Of a stretch of 64,000 nt of DNA, positions 33,909 to 43,493 are shown piece after piece (position 1 is the stretch's first letter; each line of letters begins with the position of its first letter). The position numbers were made by a program, and so were the translations under genes. Origin of the DNA: Perkinsus olseni (taxonomy: Eukaryota > Perkinsozoa > Perkinsida > Perkinsidae); assembly GCA_013115135.1 (NCBI GenBank), contig JABANP010000168.1, forward strand, positions 1-64,000, given 5' to 3'. Under the pieces are notes generated by a model. That model searched no databases. It was given only the letters and a program-made list of their open reading frames with translations, and was not told the origin of the DNA.

Positions 33909-34340
33909 CATCACATTGCCGTTCCTACTGTGCATTCCTTCGTTCTCACTGAACCTCATTCAACTTTTGTACAGGCTTCCACGCCGATCTAACCGCTTTT
34001 GCGTTGAGTCGATGAACTCGAAATCTTGCAAATCTTGCTCGACCTTGCATTTCCTCCACGCCACTATGCTAAGGCTGCAGAGAGCCCAGGAAACTCTTTC
34101 CCTTTCGGCTAGGAGCTTACGTGCTGCCCTCGCGTATAAGACCTAGCTTGCTCGTCTCTGCATTAAGCCCGCCCCTCACCTTGTTCGCATCGTCAATTGG
34201 CGTGGAACTATTCGTCAAAGGTGAAGCTTAGTGTTCTCGTCACCTACGCTGCGCTCTCTGTGTGCACTTTGAAAACGATCCGTCTTCTTGAGTATATTTC
34301 ATTTCACCCTATCAGTGTTTAACTGCATTTCCACATCAGC

Positions 34341-34687
34341 ATGTCAACCACTTCCCGCCGAAGTAAGCCCGCCACCCTCCCTTCACTTTCGTTGTGGAAT
34401 CTTTCTTTTCAGCTGCCGAGGTCTTGTTGATGATCGTGTTGATCATCTTCACTTGCGGTGCCTGGTCCAACAACGGTCCGGCTCTCGAGTGGCTCACAGT
34501 CCTCATTTTCTTCTTCTCGGTTTACATTACTGGTAGGTTCCCCTGCAGTCCTTCTTGCAGTTTTCCTTTACGTCATCTTTCAGATTTGGTGTTCTTCCCT
34601 ATTGACAAGAACTTCATTCACGACCCCTTCTACTCGACATACGCGAAGCTCACAGATCCTCACTACGAGACCAACCCCTACAACTAA
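34341..34687 (+). CDS. Small two-helix membrane protein (81 aa), three exons
   Basis: Exons 34341-34362, 34413-34532 and 34584-34687 join in phase to an 81-aa protein. Two hydrophobic segments, VLLMIVLIIFTCG and WLTVLIFFFSVYIT, are separated by a short SNNGPALE loop; a polar tail ends PHYETNPYN. I do not recognise the family. Size and topology would suit a small subunit of a respiratory or translocase complex, but nothing identifies one. Its introns (50 and 51 nt) show no introner motifs. Confidence 0.72.
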
Positions 34688-35606
34688 GTACGTTTTTCAA
34701 ATCAAAAATCTTCGCCGTGCGCTCATTGGTATCTTTTGTAGGTACTAAGTACTATCGAGGGAGTGGCCCCTTAGAAGGTGGTCGAACCTTTGTGAAGCTT
34801 CCCCCCGCCGCCACTTTCGTTATCGCCCATGCCCGAGTCCATTTTCCCTAGATGGCGATGACTTGGCCGGTCGCTAGCGTTAGTTGACAAGAGCTGCAGT
34901 TGGGTTGCGCGATTTTTTCGCTACTTCGTCTTCTTCCTGTACCTTTGCGAAGAGTGCGAGTGAACGCTGTATAGCATTTTACGCGTAAGTTCGCATTACA
35001 CGCGGCTTGTTGCGTTCTTGTTAAGTGAAAAATTGACCCGATGGTGGTTCGGATGGGGTCAGGTGTGTGGCAGTTGACCATATCCATGGCTAACTATGCT
35101 CTATGGATTCGCCAACGATAGTTTTTAATACGGGTTCGCCAGTTTTTGTCGGCCTCGTGTTCGCCACATGGAGAATTGATCGTGCTCGAGGTTGATTAGA
35201 AAGCGGGGTAGTGCTGAGGTTACTGTGATATGCTGTAATCCATCGGTTCCAAACGACTGCTGTATTGGATTCACAGTACATCGACTCATCTGCGGTTCAT
35301 GTAACGGCATGAGGTTCCGTTGGGGTTCCTGTGACAGGCCATTCCTAGATGACAGGAATCCTGTCATCTCGGAATGAGTATTGTAAAGGGCGTTTCAGCT
35401 GAGTGTGAATAATTTCGGAGGCGGGTTTGTCGCTGAAGCCTCTTTCAAGTCTATGAGGCAATATAGACCGGTACACCGATCACGGCCGATTCTTGGTAGG
35501 GCCCTTCCGTGGCGGTACTGACCTGCAGCGCCGCTGAAGTGCAAAGTTTTGGGCTACGCCATTGATGGATCAGGGTGGCTTCGAAGTGGGATTTTATCAA
35601 GGGTGT

Positions 35607-35678
35607 ACCCTACCCGGGGATCGAACCCGGAATCTCCACCTTAGGAGGGTGGCGCCTTATCCATTGGGCCAGCAGGGC
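35607..35678 (-). tRNA. tRNA-Arg (anticodon CCT)
   Basis: A complete 72-nt cloverleaf on the minus strand. The acceptor GCCCTGC pairs with GTAGGGT allowing G-U. D-arm region TGGCCCAATGGATAAGGC, anticodon loop CTCCTAA, T-arm CCGGGTTCGATCCCCGG. CCA is not encoded, as in eukaryotes. It is the only complete tRNA I find, and shows what the partial T-arm pieces elsewhere lack. Confidence 0.95.
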
Positions 35679-35805
35679 GGATGTTGGTCATGCTTACCGG
35701 TATCGGGAGTGAACTGCCATACTGGACGATAATCTCGGTAACATCGTCTCGTTACACTCGATTTGCGTCGTGCCTGGTACTTTTCCGACGTTGTCTCTAT
35801 CAACA

Positions 35806-38198
35806 ATGTCCTCTCACCTTCTAAGTCGCTACGATGGCCGTCTGTGCGTCGTCACCGCCTCCACAGCTGGGATCGGCAAAGCCATCGCCAAGAGGATGCT
35901 GCAGGAGGGCGGGAGAGTCGTGGTAAGCAAATTCTGCTCGATGCCGCCTCAGAGTCTGCATTTATCGGCTCTTCTCGTCAAAATCGGAATCTATCCCGCA
36001 TCCCCTGGATGTTCAGGTATCGTCCAGGAAGCAGGCCTCAGTCGACGACGCTCTCGCTGAACTCAAGCCGGAATTCGGCGATCGCGTGATTGGTAGGACG
36101 ACACTCCATTTACTGCCTTCGTTGATGTTAAAGATGATGAATTCCAACCCCTCGATGGTGATTCTCTTTGTCCTCAGGTGTGGTTTGTAACGTTTCGAAA
36201 GCAGACGACCGTGCCGCCCTGCTCAAAGCCGCAGTTTCTTTTTGGGACGGGAAGATAGACGTTTTGGTAAGCTTCTCTACAGCATGGGGTCAGTGACTCC
36301 GATGCAGTTCCCTTGTTCGATTCACGCCAATAATGGTAATACTAGACAGAATATTTAGGCTGTAAACGATATATATAACTAGACTAACTTCGTGACGAAG
36401 TGGCGGAGCTCCCTCAGCGAAGACGTTCGGTTTAAGGAATTGGGCTGCGTTTCGCTGGAGCTAGGATTAAAGCATAACAGCAGTTTAATACATCGTATAG
36501 TAAAATACTGCTCGACGCAGCTTCTACTGAAGAATCGTTGTGAAGGTGCATCGCCCTAGTTCGCAGGAAAAAACTGGCTCCATCCCGGAGTCATCACCGA
36601 GAAGGCCCCTGTTACTGCAGGTTTCCAATGCAGCCTCGAGTATCACGATCGGCCCAACAGATAATTGCGACGACCAGCAGTGGGACAAGATGTTCGAGAA
36701 CAACGTGAAGTCCGCGTGGCAGTTGACGAAGGAGTTCAAACCACATCTTAGAAGAGGCAGTGGCGCCGTCTTATTCGTAACCAGCATTGCCGCGTAAGTG
36801 CTTCCCGCTGGCATTTTCCGAAGGGACTCGCGAAAGCAGTGTTCTCGCGACCGTTTGGGAATGATGCGACTTCACTGGAATGTTGTAGTTGCCAGCATAC
36901 TGTCACGTCTTGTGGCTAGACGTTAGAGCTGGGCAACCGTACTGGGGTCGAGGAAAGTACGGTACGGAGTACGGTTCAAACTGCCAACCTAGTACGGTTA
37001 CGGAGGACTAGTACGTAATAACTATATTAAACAACGCATACGTGTATTGAATTACGCCGTACTTCAAGTACGGCATACCAGTACGGTACTTGTGAACCGC
37101 TGCGACGGGTAGTACGGGTACGGAGCCGTACTCGTACCCGTACCGTACTCCGTACTAGACCGTACCCGTACTGTCGGCCAACTCTACTAGATGTGCACAC
37201 TTCGCTTTGTGCAATAAGCTGGGAGAAAGCGTGGGAATCGATAGTCTACTGCAATGGCTTTCCCCACCCATCTGCTGTAGATCGAACGCGTTTGGTGAAG
37301 GCGGGCACCTGTATCGTGAGACATCCCTTCGTCAGTAAAAACATGATCAGGCAGTGTTCACTCCTGAATGTATTCACGGATTCATGTCAGGGTTAACTCA
37401 CATGAATCAGTAGCGCTACTGAGCCTGTGAAGGCACAGCGGCATACGCCCGCGGCGGGCACCCGTAGGAAGTTTATCTTCGGAAATCCACCTTCTCTACA
37501 CTGGCGTTCCGGGCACATCTCGTTCAGTCAGAAGTGCTTCGCCCTAGAGCTCGATCAATGCCAAGGTCGGACAAGATTCATGCCAAGTTGTCCTAATCCT
37601 TCCTGCTCACCTCGCTCTAATGCGTCATGCCAGACACTACGTTTCGGAGAGGCTTCAAGCACTAATATTCTCCACAGGTTCTCCCTTATGTCCCCTCTCG
37701 CCGTCTATGGCGTCACTAAAACAGCGCTCACTGGGCTCATGAAGGCCCTCGCCCAAGAACTGGGTGAGACCCGCAGCCTTCGTCTACATCTGTTCATTTC
37801 GGACCGTCCTCTGTGAAAAAGAGATCCGCTTTTTGTCGGAAATACAGTAGCATTCTGCGCGCTCTTCCCGTAGGTCCAGAAGGAATCCGAGTAAATGCTC
37901 TCGCTCCAGGCGTTGTCAAAACAAAGTAATGAACCCGACTTTGGTAAGAGCAAGCGATGAGCGTCGTTCAGGTTCAGCGAGTTGCTGTGGAAGAATAAAG
38001 GCGCCAGTGAACTCTGGTCCGGCCAGTCCATGCTCAATCGCGTTGCCGAGCCGGTAAGGCGTGTGCGATCAACGCTTTTGTAGCTTCCCTTGGCAGGAGG
38101 AGATGGCGGGCCCGGCAGCCTTCCTGTGTTCGTCTGATGCCTCCTACGTCACTGGAGAGACCCTCATCGCATCTGGCGGAGTTAGCTCGCGGCTCTGA
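35806..38198 (+). CDS. DHRS4-like short-chain dehydrogenase/reductase, peroxisomal
   Basis: Eight exons join in phase (35806-35922, 36017-36092, 36178-36266, 36621-36793, 37678-37763, 37874-37925, 37972-38053, 38097-38198) into 258 aa, the usual SDR length. Cofactor motif TASTAGIGKAIA (T-G-x-x-x-G-I-G with the first Gly replaced by Ala), VVSSRKQ suggesting NADP(H) preference, NAAS (the usual N-A-G), active-site Ser in VTSIAA and YGVTK (Y-x-x-x-K). The protein ends SRL, a type 1 peroxisomal targeting signal, as does mammalian DHRS4, an NADP-dependent retinal/carbonyl reductase. Substrate here is inferred only. Introns are ordinary except intron 4 (36794-37677), which carries a hAT-type MITE. 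Confidence 0.92.
36916..37194. mobile_element. GTAC-rich hAT-type MITE, copy 1
   Basis: The element 36924-37186 (263 bp) starts TAGAGCTGGGCAACCGTAC and ends with an imperfect inverse (GTACTGTCGGCCAACTCTA). It is flanked by near-identical 8-bp repeats (CTAGACGT and CTAGATGT). The interior is dense in GTAC words and can fold back on itself. It lies in intron 4 of the SDR gene. A second copy is at 49385-49641. Confidence 0.85.
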
Positions 38199-38420
38199 TT
38201 TTTTATCTCAATTTTCATGGTTGTAAAGCCGCGTGAGTTGACTTGAGTTGATCTCTCAAGGGCCTTTCTAAAGCGCCTTTCTCTCTCATTGTGAATGGCT
38301 GCTTACTCGAAGGGTCTCGAGCATAAATCTCATGCTTGTCGGCGTTGTCGACCCTCCCTTGTTTGTATCATAACTACACAAGACGACTTCGGGAGTACAC
38401 AATTGGTCGGGTGAGAAACA

Positions 38421-41400
38421 TTAGACAGTAGCCGTTCCGCTGGGGCGTTTACTGCCCATCTTCTTCTGATTTTCCTGAACAACACCAGCCTGGCAAACTT
38501 CCTGCTTCCACAACAACGAACTCACCCAGAACATCTGCGACACCGATTTCTGTTCGTAGATGCGCAACATGACCTCAGCGAGGACCTGGCCCAGAGAGAG
38601 AACCTGAAAAAGGCGGCATAGACGACGAACTCGGATGGCGAAGAGCATCAGCTTACTCTGATTTTTTCACATTTCCGAGCATGCTCAGGGAACGGTAGGG
38701 AGTTGGTGATGACCACCTCCGTGACGCCCCTCTTGTTGATTCTCTCCATCGCCGCCGGCGACAGGACGCCATGGGTAGCGTACATGTAGATTCTAAAATT
38801 GGAGACAGCGAAACTTTGCACGATAGAGTTCGTTATTGTATAGAAGACTTTATGATAGCATGATTGTCAATTTCTTCTCAAGACAATACCTAGTCGGCAT
38901 GGACTTTGTAGCAAATGCTGTTTAAGATAACTGCTGTCGAAAATAGTGATGAAAATGAACATTAGTCAAAAGCCACTGTCTCCTAGTGTATATTTTCGTC
39001 AGCAAAGAATTTCCACTTTGTAGTTTTCAGCACTATCCGTCGTCCAGCACCGAATTCGCTTCCGATAGTTTCATTTTCCCTGTCGATTGCCGCTATTGTC
39101 TTTGTCCAGAGGCTCCCTGACGAAAGCGACGGATGGAAGTGGTCACCTTCGTGCGCCGTGTTGTCTCAGATCCTTCACTGTGCGGGACATCCTTTTAGCG
39201 CTGTCAATGATGTCATCAACGATAATACAGTCACGGCCCTCCACTGAGAAGAGACACCAATACTCAAGCTCAACCTCTTTCGTATCTTTCGCGAATCGAC
39301 CTAAGATTCACTCACCATCGCCCACAAGCCAATCTTTCGTCACCAAGCTCGCTAATGACTTCTTCCACCCAGACGGCATGATCACTTGCTAAAAATGACA
39401 AAAGTTCCCCACTTCCAGGCGGAGCGAAGCACTGACCGTTCCATCAGCGGACAAGTGTGGCTTCCCCGATATCGGGGCCTCCGAAGCAGCATTGCCGTCC
39501 TTTCCAGCGATAGTGACAGCCTCGTCCGGTGAACGCTCGGCTAGCTGCGATTTACCTGCGGGAGAGGCGGGTAAATGCAGACGAACAGACGATCAGGTCA
39601 CGCTTTGTGCGTTGAAAAATTTTCGAGATCGCTGGAGATCTGAATCTACAGAGAATTCTCTCTCGCGTAGTGACCTTCGTTTTTCCTGGCAATTTTGGAA
39701 ACTTTCGCGCAGAAATTCGTTTCCTGATTCGAACAGCATATCCACTCAGAAAAACCCGGGCTTGGCCAAGGAACTCATCGAAAGTCCTATCTTTTGAGCG
39801 GTAAAAATTGACATCACGGCGAATGGGTGTGAATTGGTGGACTTACGGTTCGAAACCATCGTCGCAAGGCCGCAGTTAATGCCATGATTTTGAAGGCGTC
39901 GCCAGAAAAGGAAGGCTCTGAGAAAAATGGTCGATAAAAACTTCGCTCCGCTAAGCCTTTTCTCACCTGTCGCTCGCAGTGCTATCGGGAGCAACAACGA
40001 CTGGGTCGTGGAGGTCCTTGCCGAGGAAGTACTTCAAAGGCAATCCAAGTGGATCAATGTTAGTCACGGGAACGTCAAAACAACTGTAAAAGAGCCGGCA
40101 CTGGGATTCGAACCCGAGACCTCCGTCTTACCCCTCCAAGCTGCCTTCGTGCAGATCCACTGTGACAACCCTGTCGACGCCCATCGCCTCGTACATGAGG
40201 GCGATATCGCTCGCCGCCAGAGGAGTCGCCGGCTGAGTCATGGCCGGGTCGCCAGCGACCCCCTCAGACTCCATGTGCCTGAAGAGACCAACTCATTCGC
40301 GTTAGTACAGAGTAATCGGAAAGTTTACGATACTGTCGAGGAGGTGAGAAAGTGAAGCCATGCAGCAGAGCATGATAGCAATGGGCGCTGCATGAACGAG
40401 GAACTCATAGAGTAGTGACAGGCACGATTCCATGGCCTCATGATTCCCACTACCACAGACGATTCGTAAAGTAAAAGCATGGACTAGATTGTAACAGTAG
40501 TGGGTGTACGAAAGAAAGAGCCGTACAGTGAGGCAACGAGCAAGATCAATCCACAGCGAGTAAGCTATCGAGACGGCAAGGTTCCCGTCGTCGACAAAGG
40601 GGAGAAGGGGACCCACCTCGCGTATGCAAAGTACGGCGTGATGAGGGTGATGGTTCGGGCGCTGGCACGACGAAGAGCTGAGATCTGGTGAAAGAGTGGT
40701 AGGCGAAGAGCGCACGTCGAGGGAGGGATGCTTACCATGAGATAAGACTCCATGATGGCGTCATGAAGGCACTTGCTGCGAGATACACCGCTCTTCTTGC
40801 TGATGGGGAATTGCTGAGAAAGGTGTGGTATGAAGCCATACGGTCGGAGGCGGGCATCGAAAGCCAGGATCAAATGCGAGAAATTTCAAAGCCACATCCT
40901 GGCCACTCGATGAGTGTGAGAAGCAAGGAAGGTTAAAGCGTGCACGACACAGAGAAAAAGATACTACCTGTATAATGAAGCAGTCCTGACCGCGGACCTC
41001 GTCGAGGATATTAACGATAACCTCGCCATCCGCGAACCTGCACGACGATCATACAAGGTACCACCAACGCTGAGCGCCGTTCTCGGAGACGTTACAACGC
41101 CCCCTCTCCCGGGAGGCGAGTTCCACCGATTTCACTACACACAGACACAAGGACTCACTTTCCAGTGTAAGCCCGTCCCTTAGTGGTGCCCAGATTCGCA
41201 CAGATCTCCGACGCGAGCTGCTCAGAGTCAGAGCAAGCGAACACTTTCATATCTGAACGACACGGCAGTCCAACTCTATCGACAACGCTCCCCTCACATT
41301 TGTGCTTCCCAGGGTCTACGTAGTACTCCTCGGTCTCTTCCGACTCGGGTTCATCATCCGCTTGCGGCCGTAGGGGCTGCTCTTGCGGTCGGGGGGGACC

Positions 41401-41673
41401 TGGTGAACGACGCAGGTTCGAATCCCGGTGGCGGTATTTTTCCCATCGCTACCGCTCTCGTTGTCAGCGGTTGCGCTAGCATGCTCTTCCCTTGAAGGGT
41501 TGGGTGCCATGAATGAAGAAAAGTCGCCTGAGATCCACAAATCTTGCTATCTTGCGATTCCTCAACGGCCCTACCTAATCCAGGAATATAATTCGACTTT
41601 TGCTTCTCCTCCAGCCATGCTACTCCCATAGGGGTGGCCAGCAACCCCAAAGCCGTAGCCAGTCCGAATAAAC
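38421..41673 (-). CDS. Ribose-phosphate pyrophosphokinase with N-terminal membrane extension
   Basis: PRPP synthetase makes 5-phosphoribosyl diphosphate from ribose 5-phosphate and ATP. Exons joined in phase: 41575-41673 (5' end open), 41453-41527, 41159-41399, 40968-41037, 40736-40813, 40617-40684, 40132-40278, 39967-40083, 39847-39917, 39437-39555, 39316-39388, 39147-39243, 38657-38792, 38421-38603. Family motifs: FADGE, RGQDCFIIQ, ALRRASARTITLITPYFAYAR, DRVVTVDLHEG, PVVVAPDS, the PRPP loop CIIVDDIIDSAKRM, ATHGVLS and VLSLGQVLAE. Ahead of the usual start (MKVFACSDSEQLA) the frame continues into an acidic linker and a hydrophobic segment (LFGLATALGLLATPMGVAW), giving about 520 aa instead of about 315. 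Membrane anchoring or organelle import is inferred. Six introns carry introner motifs. Confidence 0.9.
39244..39315 (-). repeat. GTATCTT-family intron of PRPP synthetase (72 nt)
   Basis: Contains ATCTTAGGTCGA near the donor and CGAAAGATACG in the middle, the same words as LSG1 introns 27941-28031 and 28274-28597. Removal joins LVGD to VEGRDC in phase. Confidence 0.8.
39389..39436 (-). repeat. GCTTCGCTCCGC introner in PRPP synthetase, inverted (48 nt)
   Basis: Starts GTCAGTGCTTCGCTCCGCC, the reverse complement of the GCGGAGCGAAGC motif, and ends ATTTTTAG. Confidence 0.82.
39918..39966 (-). repeat. GCGGAGCGAAG introner in PRPP synthetase (49 nt)
   Basis: Starts GTGAGAAAAGGCTTAGCGGA, continues GCGAAG and ends TTTTCTCAG. 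Phase closes from TASD to RAFLFW. Confidence 0.82.
40084..40131 (-). repeat. tRNA-3'-half introner, sense, in PRPP synthetase (48 nt)
   Basis: The intron reads: donor GTAAGACGGA, then GGTCTCGGGTTCGAATCCC (variable region plus T-arm), AGTGCCGGCTC (acceptor-like strand), TTTT, ACAG. Removing it joins DLHEGSLEG to CFDVPVTN in phase, matching the family's 'DLHAxQIQGFFDIPVDN'. This is the clearest single example of the family. Confidence 0.9.
41400..41452 (-). repeat. tRNA-3'-half introner, antisense, in PRPP synthetase (53 nt)
   Basis: Contains ACCGGGATTCGAACCTGCG, a T-arm in reverse orientation. On the plus strand the element reads T-arm, acceptor-like GGTGGCGGTA and TTTTT. Phase closes from ADNES to GPPRPQ. 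Confidence 0.82.
41528..41574 (-). repeat. GCCGTTGAGGAA-family introner in PRPP synthetase (47 nt)
   Basis: Starts GTAGGGCCGTTGAGGAATCG, then CAAGATAGCAAGATTTG, ending ATCTCAG. It is plainly homologous to the AB1 intron at 51875-51930, in an unrelated gene. Confidence 0.88.
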
Positions 41674-43493
41674 CTGACAGCAATGAGACGAGATTATAAT
41701 ACAAAAAAATGGAGTAAAATTATGCTAAGATACCCTCGAAAGATACTCATATCTTTGAGTGATAGTTGGCAGTGATGGGAAAGAAAATGAAGCTACTTTA
41801 CGCGAGTACGCGAGTACGCAAGAGCATTTAGAGCGGACACATTAAAGAGGCACTACGTTGAAGCTCGAGTGGTTCTTATAACGATCTCATCATACAACGG
41901 GCGTCTCGCATTTGACGCTCAGCGTGAGTTGTCTAGGCCACGGGTGACCCCAGGTGTTGATGGTATAGCCTGACTGAAAGTCTCTGACGCTTCATGGGCA
42001 CTCCGAGCCTAGTCTCCCTACAACCGGCTCATCAAGCTGATTGCGACTGCATTGCATGCGGACATCCAGACGCTTTTGGTGTGTACGCCATGGCGCACCA
42101 GAACCGCATATGATAAGCAGTTGCCGCTTTCAACGCAGATTAGTCAGCCACCAACGCAGTCTGAACCACTTCGTCAGCGGCTACAGCGTTGATGTTGTAG
42201 GGTCCCCGACGGCGACACTGATGATGATTGCTTCGCAATCACATTCGGTCTTCATTGTCAACCGCAGCACATCTCAAGCTGGGAGTCCCAGCTGTCAATT
42301 GAGTTGGCTCAACTTACTCCGACAAAGTTCAAACCTCCCCACCGGGTGGAACACGATAGGTGACACAGCCGCTGAAACCAGCACGCCTTCGGACTCAAAC
42401 CTAGTGAAGCCTCTGCTCAGTCGATCAACATTAGAATCCTTCTTAACATCGGTCGTCTCGGATGAACGCAAAGACATGGTCGATGGGAATGACGTCACCT
42501 TTTTATGAATTCACCACGTAGAGGGCGTCGGAAGCCCCATGAGGTGGTGTGCTCTGCCGCTGCTCTGCTCGGTCCAACAATTGGACTCCAATTGGCTGGG
42601 AAAATCAATCACCGTGCTAGCCAGTACCCGCGCGTCACGGTGAGCGCGCCAAATTGTAGCAATAACGAGGAGCACTATAGGGCATAGTCGCTAGGGTGAG
42701 CTGCCCAACTCCATGGCAGAATTCGGGCCTCCTATGTCCAGTCCGTATAAAGAAAGTTGAACATTTCGCAACTTGCCTCTCCATAAAAACATAACGCCAA
42801 TTGCATCAAGCACTGCGACATAAGGTGGAAATGAATAGAAGCCCAAAATCGAGGCCGTAGAGAAAAATCGAGAAATTTCTGACTTTCCTCTTCATGAAAA
42901 CATAACGCGAAAATGCGTAAGTGGAGCCAGGACTGCTTACCTGAACCAGCCTTAGTAAATTTCTCCTTCCGTGCAAGATGCTTCCACACTGTTCTATTAC
43001 TCCCTCTCGGAAGCCGACCCGCCGAGATCGAAGCCATCGCCCGCGTAATCCATGGCAGCATTTTCGCCCAGTGTTACTACCAAGGACAGTGCCACACGAT
43101 CAGAAATAAATCTGAACTCTGAAACCAAACGTAACATCTCCCGTCCACGGACGAAGGCCCTATCCTGTCCTCAAACCCAAAACATCACACTGAAACTGCT
43201 CAGCTCAAATTTGTATATTTTACGTGCCACTAGAAAAAATTACGCAAGGAGAGAAGCTCGACCAGGCTTCGGAACGCACGGTTATTGATCAGAACTGGAT
43301 CTGAACTCTGAGACCAAACCCAATATCTCTCCTCCACGAAGATGGCCAGACTCGAACTCATAACATCACACTTTGAAACTACTCAGCTTAAACTAGTATA
43401 TGAATTTACGTGTAACTTGAGAAAAATTACGGGCGCGTTTACTTCGAGGCGACAGAAGCCGTTCGACTGGCCTTCGGAACCCATGGCCATTCA
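41674..43493. other. Intergenic stretch between PRPP synthetase and AB2
   Basis: No supported gene. A plus-strand frame at 42041-42508 has no motif. Around 43109-43295 and 43300-43500 two diverged direct copies of about 190 bp follow one another (TCTGAACTCTGA, CCACGNA, CATCACACTNNAAACT, TTACG(T/G)G, CCTTCGGAAC words in the same order). The second overlaps the last exon of AB2, so the first may be a duplicated remnant of that gene end. Confidence 0.5.

Noticed and set aside
33733..33960. Intron after PPYLR in the Mpv17 gene with a second exon at 33975
   Set aside because: The uninterrupted frame continues into AWSCILSSL, which fits the family C-terminus. The spliced alternative does not.
43109..43300. 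Third alpha/beta-hydrolase gene
   Set aside because: Only a diverged direct repeat of the AB2 3' end; no core exons such as GHSFG are nearby.
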